This document shows positions 9,812 to 20,879 of a stretch of 64,000 nucleotides of DNA, one piece after another. The notes beneath the pieces are model-generated. The model made no database searches. It worked only from the letters and a program-made list of their open reading frames with translations, and had not been told where the DNA came from. Within the stretch, counting starts at the first letter, position 1; the number at the start of each line of letters is the position of its first letter. The position numbers and the translations under genes are program-made. Source of the DNA: Arthrobacter sp. ES3-54 (GTDB lineage Bacteria > Actinomycetota > Actinomycetes > Actinomycetales > Micrococcaceae); contig NZ_JAQFIF010000001.1 of assembly GCF_029504395.1 (NCBI RefSeq), positions 602,693-666,692 of the forward strand, read 5' to 3'.

Positions 9812-9860
9812 GAAACATAACCGTAACAAGTGTGAGACGCACCATTTACGTCCGGGAGGT
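9812..9860 (+). promoter_or_regulatory. candidate GlnR-type operator upstream of amtB
   Basis: Five 5-bp half sites repeat with an exact 11-bp period: GAAAC (9812), GTAAC (9823), GAGAC (9834), TTTAC (9845) and GAGGT (9856). The actinobacterial nitrogen regulator GlnR binds alternating gTnAC and GaAAc boxes separated by 6 bp, and this run fits that layout with decay at the right end. It lies about 130 bp upstream of the amtB start, where an activator would sit. The function is inferred. Confidence 0.55.
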
Positions 9861-9990
9861 TCTTGTAACAACCCGGCAATGTAAATCCTCCGCCAGCGAA
9901 ACACGGCCCCGCGAAACTCGATGTAGAACGCAAATAATGCGTTGGGACCGGCGGACTACTCCGCACCTATTGCAAGAGAGGACGTAGACC

Positions 9991-11358
9991 ATGGAACTCA
10001 CCGCAGGTCTCGTTTGGCTCCTGGTCGCCGCGGCACTCGTGCTGTTCATGACCCCGGGCCTGGCATTCTTCTACGGCGGCATGACCCGCGCCAAGTCGGC
10101 TTTGAACATGATGATGATGAGCTTCGTCGCCATTGGAACCGTGAGCATCATGTGGGTCCTGTGGGGCGCCTCGATGGCGACGAGCAACGAAGACAACTTC
10201 TTCCAGATCTTCGCCAACCCGTTCAGCCACTTCGGCCTCCACGGCTTCACCGAACCGGCTGATCTGCTCAAGGTCGGCTACGCGGCCACCTTCGCCATCA
10301 TCACGGTGGCCCTGATCTCCGGCGCAGTCGCCGACCGCGCCAAGTTCTCCGCCTGGGTGGTCTTCACCCCCGTCTGGGCCACCCTCGTCTACGCGCCGAT
10401 GGCCTTCATGGTCTGGGGCGGCGGGCTCTTCTCCGCCAGTGGCTGGTTCGGCCAGACGTTCGCGCCGGTCATCGACTTCGCCGGCGGCACCGTGGTCCAC
10501 ATCAACGCCGGCGTCGCCGGCCTGATCCTGGTCCTGATCATCGGTAACCGCAAGGGCTTCGGCAAGGACCCGAACCACCGCCCGCACAACATTCCGTTCG
10601 TCATGCTTGGCGCCGCAATCCTGTGGTTCGGCTGGTTCGGCTTCAACGCCGGTGCCGCCGCCACTGTGGAGCAGGCCGGCCTGATCTGGATCAACACCCT
10701 GGCCGCCCCGGCCGCCGCCATGCTCGGCTGGCTCGCCGTGGAACGCTTCCGCGACGGCCACCCGACCTCCCTCGGTGCCGCCTCCGGCGTGGTGGCCGGC
10801 CTGGTCGCCATCACCCCGGCCTGCGCCAACGTCTCCCCGCTGGGCGCGATCGCCCTCGGCGTCGCTGCCGGCGTGGCCTCCGCGCTCGCCGTCGGCCTGA
10901 AGTTCAAGTTCGGCTACGACGACTCGCTCGACGTCGTCGGGGTCCACCTCGTCTCCGGTGTTGTCGGCACCGTGGCAATCGGCTTCCTGGCCACCCCGAC
11001 CCAGGGCACCGCGGGCCTGTTCTACGGCGGCGGCACCACGCAGCTGGTGGCCCAGAGCCTCGCGGCACTGATGGCCATTGTCTTCACCGCCGTGATGACG
11101 TTCATCATCGCCTTCCCGATCCACAAGCTCATGGGCTTCCGGGTCTCCCAGGAACAGGAAGTCGTCGGTGTGGACCTGAGCCTGCACGCAGAGACCGCCT
11201 ACGAGTTCGGCGTCGGCGGGCACGGCGGCAGCTTCCAGCCGCTGCACGAGCTGATCACCGGCAAGCCGGTCAGCGAAGAGGCAGTCTCCGAGGTTCCGGT
11301 GGACGCCGCGTCCAACGGCAAGCAGAACGCAACGGGTAAGGAAAGTGTGGGGGCATGA
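9991..11358 (+). CDS. amtB: ammonium transporter Amt
   Basis: A 455-residue Amt/MEP/Rh channel with about 11 membrane helices. The N-terminal signature TPGLAFFYGGMTRAKSALN is clear. DVVGVHLVSGVVGT carries one of the pore histidines, and FGWFGFNAGAA is typical of helix 6. It imports ammonium (as NH3 or NH4+) when nitrogen is scarce. The cytoplasmic C-terminal tail after LMGFRVSQEQEVVGVDLSLHAETAY is where PII docks. Its stop overlaps the PII start (ATGA), the usual amtB-glnK coupling. Start ATG 9991 follows AGAGAGGACG. Confidence 0.95.
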   Translation: MELTAGLVWLLVAAALVLFMTPGLAFFYGGMTRAKSALNMMMMSFVAIGTVSIMWVLWGASMATSNEDNFFQIFANPFSHFGLHGFTEPADLLKVGYAATFAIITVALISGAVADRAKFSAWVVFTPVWATLVYAPMAFMVWGGGLFSASGWFGQTFAPVIDFAGGTVVHINAGVAGLILVLIIGNRKGFGKDPNHRPHNIPFVMLGAAILWFGWFGFNAGAAATVEQAGLIWINTLAAPAAAMLGWLAVERFRDGHPTSLGAASGVVAGLVAITPACANVSPLGAIALGVAAGVASALAVGLKFKFGYDDSLDVVGVHLVSGVVGTVAIGFLATPTQGTAGLFYGGGTTQLVAQSLAALMAIVFTAVMTFIIAFPIHKLMGFRVSQEQEVVGVDLSLHAETAYEFGVGGHGGSFQPLHELITGKPVSEEAVSEVPVDAASNGKQNATGKESVGA

Positions 11359-11693
11359 AACTGATCACGGCAATCGTCCGTCCGGAAAAGCTTGAGGCTA
11401 TTCGCGAAGGCCTGGAAGCCTACGGCGTGCAGGGACTCACGGTCAGCGCAGCCAGCGGCTACGGCCGGCAGCGGGGTTACACCGAGGTGTACCGCGGGGC
11501 CGAGTATAACGTGGACCTCCTGCCCAAGATCCGGGTAGAAGTCCTGGCCACCGACGAACAGGCGGACGACATCCTGGATGTCATCATCGCCAGTTCGAAC
11601 ACCGGCCGGGCCGGGGACGGCAAGGTCTGGACGATGGATGTGTTCGAGGCTGTCAGGGTCCGCACCGGAGAGCGCGGTTCGGCAGCGATCTAG
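11355..11693 (+). CDS. glnK: PII nitrogen regulatory protein (GlnB/GlnK)
   Basis: 112 residues, the normal PII length. The T-loop YTEVYRGAEYNVDLLPK carries Tyr51, the residue that is adenylylated in actinobacterial GlnK. The C-terminal signature TGRAGDGKVWTMDVFEAVRVRTGE is intact. PII trimers sense ATP/ADP and 2-oxoglutarate and gate AmtB. The gene overlaps amtB by 4 bp. A glnD gene often follows glnK in related genomes; here the next gene is a convergent G6PDH, so any GlnD must be encoded elsewhere. Confidence 0.93.
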   Translation: MKLITAIVRPEKLEAIREGLEAYGVQGLTVSAASGYGRQRGYTEVYRGAEYNVDLLPKIRVEVLATDEQADDILDVIIASSNTGRAGDGKVWTMDVFEAVRVRTGERGSAAI

Positions 11694-11739
11694 CTGCTCC
11701 CCGCTCCGCCCCGGTACTGGGAACAGATACAGCGGCGCT

Positions 11740-11785
11740 GACAAAGCGGGCCGGCTGCCCCAAAAGGCAACCGGCCCGCTTTGTC
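11740..11785. terminator. bidirectional terminator between glnK and the G6PDH gene
   Basis: A perfect 15-bp stem reads GACAAAGCGGGCCGG and its complement CCGGCCCGCTTTGTC around a short G/C-closed loop (CTGCCCCAAAAGGCAA). The sequence is symmetrical and sits between two convergent genes, so it can serve both. There is no long U tract on either side. Confidence 0.75.
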
Positions 11786-11826
11786 GTCTGGTGCTACGTC
11801 TGCTGCTGCGCCCTGCTGCTCCGGTG

Positions 11827-13215
11827 TTACGCCGGCCAGCCCTCAGGCCCCGGGGTCCCGGCCGGATATTCCTCCAGCGGGACATGCCCGGCGGTCCAGG
11901 ACTTCAGCACCGGCGCCAGGATGCGCCAGCAGTCCTCGGCGGTGTCTGCCCGCACCGAGAGCAGCGGATCGCCGGCCAGGACGCCCTCCAGCACTTCACC
12001 GTAGGGGAGGAGTTCGGAAGCGCTCAGCTCGGCCTGCAACGTGGCCCGGTCCAGGCTCAGGACATCGCCCGGGCCGTTCACGTCGACGTCGAACTGCAGC
12101 GTGTCCGGGCCAAAACCGATCCGCAGCTGATTGGGGGCGTCCACGCCGGCGAACCCCTTCGGCAGGTGCGGCACGGGCCGGAAGGTCACCACGGCCTCCT
12201 TGCGTTTTGTGCCCAGCGCCTTGCCCGAGCGCAGGATGAACGGCACGCCCTGCCAGCGCCAGTTGTCGATCTCCACCTGCACCTCGGCGAGGGTCTCGGT
12301 GCCCCTGGATGCGTCCACGCCGTCCTCCTTGGCGTAGTCCGGAACTTTGCGGCTGTTGATGGAACCGGCGGTGTACCGTGCCCGGCGGGTGTTCTGGCGG
12401 TACGGGGCCTTGATGCTGCTGGCCCGCAGCACCGTGGCCACGGCATCGCGGAGGTCGCGTTCGTGCACGGACGCCGGCGGCTCGATGGCCATGAGGGCCA
12501 TGATCTGCAGCAGATGGCTCTGGATCATGTCGCGGAGGGCGCCGGCGCCGTCGTAGTAGCGGGCGCGGCCTTCGAGGGCGAGGTCCTCATCGAAAATGAT
12601 CTCGATCTTTTCGATGTGCTGCCGGTTCCACACCGGCTCCAGGAACGTGTTCGCGAAGCGCAGGCCGAGGATGTTCAGGACGGTTGCCTTGCCGAGGAAG
12701 TGGTCAACCCGGTGGATGTGGTCCTCCGGGACCAGCGCGGCCAGTGTCTTGTTCAGGTGCTGTGCGGACTGCTCGTCCGAGCCGAACGGCTTCTCCATGA
12801 CCAGCCGGGTGCCGGCGGGCACGTCCTCCGGGGCCAGGGCCTCGCACGCGAGCTGGCTGACGTGCGGCGGCAGGGCGAAGTAGACGGCTACGGGGCCTTC
12901 CAGCTGCGCGAGCAGCCCGGCGAGCTGGCCCTTGGCCGTGACATCGAGCTGGTGGTAGGTGCTCTCCTGGCGGATCCGCTTGAGTTCCCCCTTGCCGTGC
13001 GCATCGGCCTGGGAGTTCTCGTCCGCGAAGGACTTCTCGATCCGGCCCAGCCACTGCTCCGGCGTCCAGGGGTCCGATCCCGCTCCGGCCAGGGTGAGGC
13101 CGTCGGCGCGGCCCCGGGCCACCAGGCGGGCCAGCCCAGGCAACAGGAGCCTGCCCGTAAGATCGCCGGAGGCACCAAGGATGAGCAGGGTTTTTACAGT
13201 TGTTTGGCTGGTCAC
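11827..13215 (-). CDS. zwf: glucose-6-phosphate dehydrogenase family protein
   Basis: 462 residues. GASGDLTGRLLLPGL near residue 14 is the dinucleotide-binding fingerprint. RVDHFLGK at about 168-175 is the active-site signature with the catalytic His and substrate-binding Lys. EKPFG and the C-terminal beta-sandwich are present. The enzyme oxidises glucose 6-phosphate to 6-phosphogluconolactone with NADP+ or NAD+, entering the oxidative pentose-phosphate pathway. It stands alone, not beside opcA, pgl or tal as the main actinobacterial zwf usually does, so it may be a second, divergent copy. It is convergent with glnK and divergent from ffh. Confidence 0.85.
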   Translation of the reverse strand: MTSQTTVKTLLILGASGDLTGRLLLPGLARLVARGRADGLTLAGAGSDPWTPEQWLGRIEKSFADENSQADAHGKGELKRIRQESTYHQLDVTAKGQLAGLLAQLEGPVAVYFALPPHVSQLACEALAPEDVPAGTRLVMEKPFGSDEQSAQHLNKTLAALVPEDHIHRVDHFLGKATVLNILGLRFANTFLEPVWNRQHIEKIEIIFDEDLALEGRARYYDGAGALRDMIQSHLLQIMALMAIEPPASVHERDLRDAVATVLRASSIKAPYRQNTRRARYTAGSINSRKVPDYAKEDGVDASRGTETLAEVQVEIDNWRWQGVPFILRSGKALGTKRKEAVVTFRPVPHLPKGFAGVDAPNQLRIGFGPDTLQFDVDVNGPGDVLSLDRATLQAELSASELLPYGEVLEGVLAGDPLLSVRADTAEDCWRILAPVLKSWTAGHVPLEEYPAGTPGPEGWPA

Positions 13216-13233
13216 CTAAGCCAGCATGCCATC

Positions 13234-13261
13234 TTGAAGGCGCATCTTGGTACCCTAGATA
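13234..13261 (+). promoter_or_regulatory. candidate ffh promoter
   Basis: TTGAAG (13234-13239) and TAGATA (13256-13261) are separated by 16 bp, a plausible housekeeping -35/-10 pair about 105 bp before the ffh start. No regulator site was recognised. Confidence 0.45.
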
Positions 13262-13367
13262 GTCGAGTCCTGTTGTCGAGGCGGTTCGCTCAGGCGAACA
13301 CCAGTCGCGACGCTGGCGTGCCGCACCGGCCGCCACCTGTAGATCCACTGAAAGAAGTGCACGGCGC

Positions 13368-14957
13368 GTGTTCAATTCACTCTCTGACCGGTTGACAGCA
13401 ACCTTCAAGAATCTGCGTGGCAAAGGCCGCCTGACCGAGGCGGACGTTGACGCCACAGTCCGCGAGATCCGGCGTGCCCTCCTGGACGCCGATGTCGCCG
13501 TGCCCGTGGTCCGGGAGTTCACCGGCCGCGTGCGCGAGCGTGCCCTCGGCGCCGAAGTCTCCGGCGCGCTGAACCCGAGCCAGCAGATCGTGAAGATCGT
13601 CAACGAGGAGCTTGTTGAGATCCTCGGCGGCGAGACCCGCCGGATCCGCCTCGCCAAGACCGGACCCACCATCATCATGCTGGCCGGCCTGCAGGGCGCC
13701 GGTAAGACCACACTGGCCGGCAAGCTCTCCAAGTGGCTCAAGGCCCAGGGCCACAGCCCCATGCTGGTGGCCTGCGACCTCCAGCGCCCCAACGCCGTCA
13801 CCCAGCTGCAGGTGGTCGGCCAGCGCGCCGGCGTGCCCGTGTTCGCCCCGCACCCGGGCGCCACGTCCACCGAGCTGGACCACCCTGCCGGCGACCCGGT
13901 CGCCGTCGCCCGTGCCGGTGTCGAGGAAGCCAAGCGCACCCTTCACGACGTCGTGATCGTGGACACTGCCGGCCGCCTCGGCATCGACGCCGAGATGATG
14001 GAGCAGGCGCGCCAGATCCGCCGTGCGATCGTCCCGAACGAAGTCTTGTACGTGATCGACTCCATGATCGGCCAGGACGCCGTCAACACGGCCATGGCGT
14101 TCGATGAGGGTGTCAACTTCACCGGCATCGTGCTCTCCAAGCTCGACGGCGACGCCCGCGGCGGTGCCGCGCTCTCCGTCACGTCGGTGACCGGCAAGCC
14201 GGTCATGTTCGCGTCCACCGGTGAAGGCCTGGACGACTTCGAGCTCTTCCACCCGGACCGCATGGCCTCGCGCATCCTGGACATGGGTGACGTCCTCACC
14301 CTGATCGAGCAGGCCGAGAAGTCGTGGGACAAGGATGAAGCCGCCCGGATGGCGAAGAAGTTCGCCGACCAGGAAGACTTCACCCTGGATGACTTCCTCG
14401 CCCAGATGCAGCAGATCCGCAACATGGGCTCCATGAAGAAAATGCTCATGATGATGCCGGGTGCGCAGAACATCCGCCAGCAGCTGGAACAGTTCGACGA
14501 GCGCGAAATCGACCGGGTCGAGGCCATTGTCCGGTCGATGACCCCGCACGAGCGCGTGGCCCCGAAAATCATCAACGGCTCCCGCCGGGCCCGCATTGCC
14601 CGCGGTTCCGGCGTGCACGTCTCCGAGGTCAACGGACTGCTGGAGCGCTTTGCCCAGGCCCAGAAGATGATGAAGAAGATGGCCGCCGGCGGCGGGATGC
14701 CCGGCATGCCGGGGATGCCCGGCATGGGCGGCGGGGGCGGTGCTCGAAAGGGAGCCAAATCCGCGCCTAAGAAGAAGGCCCGCTCCGGCAACCCGGCCAA
14801 GGCTGCGCAGGAACTGCGCGACGCCGAGGCCCGGCGTGCCGCCGGCCCCAAGGCCTTGCCCACCGGAGCGTCGTTCGGCCAGCAGGGCGGCGACTTCGAT
14901 CCGTCCCAGCTGAACCTGCCCAAGGGCTTCGACAAGTTCCTCGGCGGCAGTAAATAG
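13368..14957 (+). CDS. ffh: signal recognition particle protein Ffh (SRP54)
   Basis: 529 residues. The order is N domain, GTPase G domain with P-loop GLQGAGKTT (about 107-115), DTAGRLGID and SKLDGDARGG, then the Met-rich M domain (about 330-440) that binds 4.5S RNA and signal peptides. The RNA-binding motif GSRRARIARGSG is visible. A tail rich in GMPGMPGM and basic residues (about 440-529) is longer than in E. coli but normal in actinobacteria. It works with FtsY, encoded at 5325. The start is GTG 13368. It is a single gene followed by a GC hairpin. Confidence 0.95.
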   Translation: MFNSLSDRLTATFKNLRGKGRLTEADVDATVREIRRALLDADVAVPVVREFTGRVRERALGAEVSGALNPSQQIVKIVNEELVEILGGETRRIRLAKTGPTIIMLAGLQGAGKTTLAGKLSKWLKAQGHSPMLVACDLQRPNAVTQLQVVGQRAGVPVFAPHPGATSTELDHPAGDPVAVARAGVEEAKRTLHDVVIVDTAGRLGIDAEMMEQARQIRRAIVPNEVLYVIDSMIGQDAVNTAMAFDEGVNFTGIVLSKLDGDARGGAALSVTSVTGKPVMFASTGEGLDDFELFHPDRMASRILDMGDVLTLIEQAEKSWDKDEAARMAKKFADQEDFTLDDFLAQMQQIRNMGSMKKMLMMMPGAQNIRQQLEQFDEREIDRVEAIVRSMTPHERVAPKIINGSRRARIARGSGVHVSEVNGLLERFAQAQKMMKKMAAGGGMPGMPGMPGMGGGGGARKGAKSAPKKKARSGNPAKAAQELRDAEARRAAGPKALPTGASFGQQGGDFDPSQLNLPKGFDKFLGGSK

Positions 14958-14972
14958 CCGCACCTGCTGGGA

Positions 14973-14998
14973 GCCGCCGGGACTGTGTCGCCGGCGGC
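14973..14998 (+). terminator. GC-rich hairpin after ffh
   Basis: An 8-bp stem GCCGCCGG / CCGGCGGC lies 16 bp after the ffh stop. There is no U tract, so termination strength is uncertain. Confidence 0.4.
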
Positions 14999-15028
14999 AT
15001 CAGCACTGAAGTGCCATAGGGTTAGACA

Positions 15029-17739
<2,711 letters not shown>

Positions 17740-17746
17740 TTAGGCC

Positions 17747-18847
17747 ATGACCGGCATCATCGAGTTCAGCGGCCCCATCCTCACGGCGGCGGATCAGGAA
17801 CGCCGCGGGCTCTGGTCGGTGGATGGCCTGCTGACCTTCCGCCGTCCGGCCGCCGCGCCGGACCTCGTGCTGGACGGCTGGGTCATTCCCGGGCTCGTGG
17901 ACGCGCACTGCCATATAGGCCTGGGCCCGGGCGGGGACGTTTCCGAGGCCACTGCGGAATCCCAGGCTCTGGCGGACCGCGACGCCGGGACGCTGCTGGT
18001 CCGCGACGCCGGCGCCATCCACGACACCCGCTGGCTCCAGCAACGCGCGGACCTTCCCCGGATCATCCGCTCCGGCCGGCACCTCGCCCGGACCCGGCGC
18101 TACCTGCCGGGCCTGGCCGTCGAGGTCGAACCCGATGATCTCGTCGAGGCGGTGCGCAAGCAGGCCCGCGCCGGCGACGGCTGGGTCAAGCTCGTGGGCG
18201 ACTGGATCGACCGCGACGCCGGCGATCTCGCCGCGAGCTTTCCCGCCCGGACGGTCAAGGACGCCGTTCAGGCCGCCCACGACGAAGGGGCCCGCGTCAC
18301 CGCACACTGCTTCGCCGAAGACACCCTGGATGACATGCTCGACGCCGGGATCGACTGCATCGAGCACGCCACCGGGCTGCTGCCCCGGCACCTGCCGCGC
18401 TTCCTCGAACAGGGCGTCCCGATTGTGCCTACCCTAATCAACATCGCCACGTTCCCGGACATCGCCGCCCGGGCCGAGGCCAAGTTCCCCCGCTACGCCG
18501 CCCACATGCGCTCGCTGTGGGAGCGGCGGGCGGAGCGGGTGCTCGAATCCCACGAGGCGGGGGTGGCCGTCTATGCCGGCACCGACGCCGGCAGCGTGAT
18601 CAGCCACGGCCGGATCGTGGACGAGATCCAGGCCCTGCACGCCGCCGGCCTTCCCGCCGCAGCCGCCCTCGACGCCGCATGCTGGTCCGCGCGGAAGTGG
18701 CTCGGCGCGGAGTCCATCGGTGAAGGGGCGAGTGCGGATGTCCTGGTCACCGCCGAAGATCCGCGGAGCCAGCCGGCCACGCTCCGCCACCTCAGGCACA
18801 TCGTGTTGCGCGGGCTGCCGGTGAACCGGCAACCAGGCCGCCATTAG
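17747..18847 (+). CDS. metal-dependent amidohydrolase
   Basis: 366 residues of the amidohydrolase superfamily. DAHCHIG (His53, His55) is the first metal-binding motif. GWVKLVGDW offers the Lys usually carbamylated, VTAHCF and CIEHATG give further histidines, and YAGTDAGS gives the metal-binding Asp. It resembles imidazolonepropionase- or prolidase-type hydrolases; the substrate cannot be assigned. It is divergent from thiC and stands alone. The start ATG 17747 follows AGGCTTTAGGCC and gives an early beta-domain, as expected. Confidence 0.8.
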   Translation: MTGIIEFSGPILTAADQERRGLWSVDGLLTFRRPAAAPDLVLDGWVIPGLVDAHCHIGLGPGGDVSEATAESQALADRDAGTLLVRDAGAIHDTRWLQQRADLPRIIRSGRHLARTRRYLPGLAVEVEPDDLVEAVRKQARAGDGWVKLVGDWIDRDAGDLAASFPARTVKDAVQAAHDEGARVTAHCFAEDTLDDMLDAGIDCIEHATGLLPRHLPRFLEQGVPIVPTLINIATFPDIAARAEAKFPRYAAHMRSLWERRAERVLESHEAGVAVYAGTDAGSVISHGRIVDEIQALHAAGLPAAAALDAACWSARKWLGAESIGEGASADVLVTAEDPRSQPATLRHLRHIVLRGLPVNRQPGRH

Positions 18848-18854
18848 GAATAAA

Positions 18855-18866
18855 TTGAAGCTTCAA
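18855..18866. promoter_or_regulatory. 12-bp palindrome, candidate operator before the VOC gene
   Basis: TTGAAGCTTCAA is a perfect palindrome 63 bp before the VOC gene. Its left half can also serve as a -35 element (TTGAAG), with a weak CTATGC about 17 bp on. Overlap of palindrome and -35 suggests a repressor; MarR-family sites often look like this. No regulator gene is adjacent. Confidence 0.4.
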
Positions 18867-18928
18867 GTAATTTACTTCTATGCAGAGTCACCGAAAGCCG
18901 GTGGCTACAGAACCCACGGAGCGTTTCA

Positions 18929-19804
18929 ATGACCGCAGAAGCCAGCACCCAGGACCTCCTTCCTGCCGAACTCACTATGGGCACTGTGATGCTCAAGGTC
19001 GGCGACATGAAGCTCATGACCGACTACTACCAGCGGGCCCTCGGCCTGGAGACTGTGGCCGAGCAGGACGGCGGGCTCTACCTTGGCCGCCAGCAGAAGC
19101 CGCTGGTGCACCTGGCACCCGCACCTGGCCTGAATCTTCCGTCCCGCGGCGAGGCCGGGCTCTTCCATACCGCCCTCCTCTTCGAGGACCAGCACTCCCT
19201 GGCGGCCACCATTGCCAGCGCGGCCCAGTACGAGCCCCAGTCCTTCACCGGCAGTGCGGACCACCTGGTCAGTGAGGCCTTCTACTTCAACGACCCCGAA
19301 GGAAACGGCATCGAGCTGTACTGGGACCGGCCGCGGGAGGCATGGTCCTGGGAGGGCAAGAACGTCGTCATGGACAGCCTCGCCCTGCCGCCGCAGCGCT
19401 ACCTGCAGCAGTATTTGACCGAGGCGTCCGTGACCGGGCAGCGCCAGGCTGCCGCCGGCGTCGGGCACGTCCACCTGCAGGTGGGCGACGTCCAGGCGGC
19501 GCATGAGTTCTACGTGGGCACGCTCGGTTTCGAGAAGACCGCGGGCTGGCACGGCCAGGCGCTGTTCGTCTCGGCCGGCGGCTACCACCACCACATGGCC
19601 ATGAATGTCTGGAACAGCCGCGGCGCGGGCCCCCGGCGCGACACGCTGGGCCTGGGTGAGGTCCTCATCGAAGTGCCGTCCGGTGACGACGTCGCGGCCC
19701 TGGCCGACCGGCTCAAGGTCGCCGGCGTCGACTCGCACCACACCGGCGCCGAGCTGCGCTTCGAGGACCCATGGCGCAACCGGATCCGCGTCGCCGTGCG
19801 CTAA
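18929..19804 (+). CDS. VOC-family dioxygenase/glyoxalase, CatE-like
   Basis: 291 residues made of two vicinal-oxygen-chelate modules. The first (about 10-135) starts GTVMLKVGDMKLMTDYY. The second (about 170-290) starts GHVHLQVGDVQAAHEFY. Metal ligands expected for the second are the His of GHVHL, the His cluster GGYHHHMAMNVW and a late Glu. The layout matches catechol-2,3-dioxygenase-like CatE proteins that open aromatic rings or detoxify quinones. The start ATG 18929 follows GGAGCG. The palindrome upstream suggests inducible expression. The substrate is inferred only from family resemblance. Confidence 0.8.
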   Translation: MTAEASTQDLLPAELTMGTVMLKVGDMKLMTDYYQRALGLETVAEQDGGLYLGRQQKPLVHLAPAPGLNLPSRGEAGLFHTALLFEDQHSLAATIASAAQYEPQSFTGSADHLVSEAFYFNDPEGNGIELYWDRPREAWSWEGKNVVMDSLALPPQRYLQQYLTEASVTGQRQAAAGVGHVHLQVGDVQAAHEFYVGTLGFEKTAGWHGQALFVSAGGYHHHMAMNVWNSRGAGPRRDTLGLGEVLIEVPSGDDVAALADRLKVAGVDSHHTGAELRFEDPWRNRIRVAVR

Positions 19805-19823
19805 GGCACGCTGTTTTACTGGG

Positions 19824-20267
19824 CATGTCCGGCGTTCAAGGCTCCCCGCTGGACATGCCCGATGTTCGCCGGCAGGACTTCGGAACATGTCCACCGGTCG
19901 CAGCCCGGAATGGACATAGCTGCCGTATGTCCAGTGCTCACGGTCGGGGAAGGGCATGTCCACGGGCTGGGCCGGTCTGCGCGGGGTTCCCCCGGGCCAG
20001 CGGAGCGCATGTCCATTGTTCGCTGAGGGCTCCGCGGGGTATGTCCACCGGTCGCAGCCCGGAATGGACATAGCTGCCGTATGTCCAGTGCTCACGGTCG
20101 GGGGAGGGCCTGTCCACTGTTTGCTGACAGGACCGCTGGGCATGTCCACCGGTCGCAGCCGGGAATGGACATAGCTGCCATATGTCCATTGCTCGACGTC
20201 GGCGGAGGGCATGTCCACGGGCGGGGCCACGTGAGGCGAGTTCCGACAGTGTTACGAAGGGCATGTC
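19824..20267. repeat. ATGTCC/GGACAT inverted-repeat array with three long copies
   Basis: About 16 half sites of the form ATGTCC (or CTGTCC) and its complement are packed between the VOC gene and the next gene. Three near-identical 77-bp copies start at 19887, 20041 and 20142; the first two differ at only two positions. In each, ATGTCCA pairs with TGGACAT across 17 bases. That TGGACATA also pairs perfectly with TATGTCCA across a 7-base loop, so two hairpins compete for the same arm. Each copy is preceded by a related GTTYGCYG...GG stretch, giving a unit of about 100 bp or more. I see no convincing coding use. Confidence 0.85.
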
Positions 20268-20362
20268 CAGCAACCGGGGCGAGGCTGCGCTGAGGCAGGC
20301 TAGGCTGAGGCGACGTGCGAAAACAGCGGTCCGCGTACCGCCGAACCTTAAGGACTAGATGC

Positions 20363-20800
20363 ATGGGATTCACCGAACTCTTTGTGTCCACCCACGAAGA
20401 AGCCCTCAAGCGCGCCGGCGCACTCCAAGGCGGCGGCCCGGCCGCACCGGGGGCCGTCCGGATCCCGGACATCAGTGACTTCGAGGTGGAGCGGCTGGGA
20501 GACCTCGCCGGAGTGGCCGTGCACGCGCCCGGCGCGGACTATGAGCTGGCCATGGTTGACGTGGCCAGCGACTCCCTGCTTGGCGTCCCCGCCGCGATGG
20601 TCCGCACGCTGGCGGAACTGCTCAGCTATGAAACCGAGGGGGAGGGCGACGTCCTTGAGGACGTCGCGGCCAACTGGGCCGCCGAGGAGGACATGCCCTT
20701 CGGCCCGGACGAGGCGCGCGGCTATGTCCGCCGGATCGCCGAGCTCGCCGCGGGAGTGGACCCCGCCACCAGGTCTGGCCTCTACGTCTGGACGTCCTGA
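20363..20800 (+). CDS. hypothetical protein
   Basis: 145 residues from the ATG at 20363 (MGFTELF). Acidic, with no membrane segment or signal peptide. It alternates predicted helices and strands, with conserved-looking blocks VRIPDISDFEVERLGDLAG and SDSLLGVPAAMVRTLAELL. No family is recognised. An upstream in-frame start at 20315 exists, but the shorter start gives a more ordinary N-terminus. It precedes rpsP by 230 bp and reads in the same direction, so it is probably a separate unit. Confidence 0.7.
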   Translation: MGFTELFVSTHEEALKRAGALQGGGPAAPGAVRIPDISDFEVERLGDLAGVAVHAPGADYELAMVDVASDSLLGVPAAMVRTLAELLSYETEGEGDVLEDVAANWAAEEDMPFGPDEARGYVRRIAELAAGVDPATRSGLYVWTS

Positions 20801-20879
20801 CGGGCGCGGATCGCCCTGTCTATCGACCTGCCCAGGCCGCGCGCTGGTGCGCCGGGCCCGTGTCAAGTCGAAATCCTGC

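Noticed and set aside
9823..9869. GTAACAAG ... CTTGTAAC as an inverted repeat operator upstream of amtB
   Set aside because: The reverse complement of GTAACAAG is CTTGTTAC, which does not match; the 11-bp direct register is the better reading.
19824..20267. ATGTCC array as a CRISPR array
   Set aside because: Repeats are unequal in spacing and the sequence between copies is also repeated; there are no unique spacers and no cas genes.
19816..20273. Open frames through the ATGTCC array as a repeat protein (WTYGSYVHS-type text)
   Set aside because: Every frame of the array is open because of the repeat itself; no start site fits, and the inverted symmetry is better explained at DNA or RNA level.
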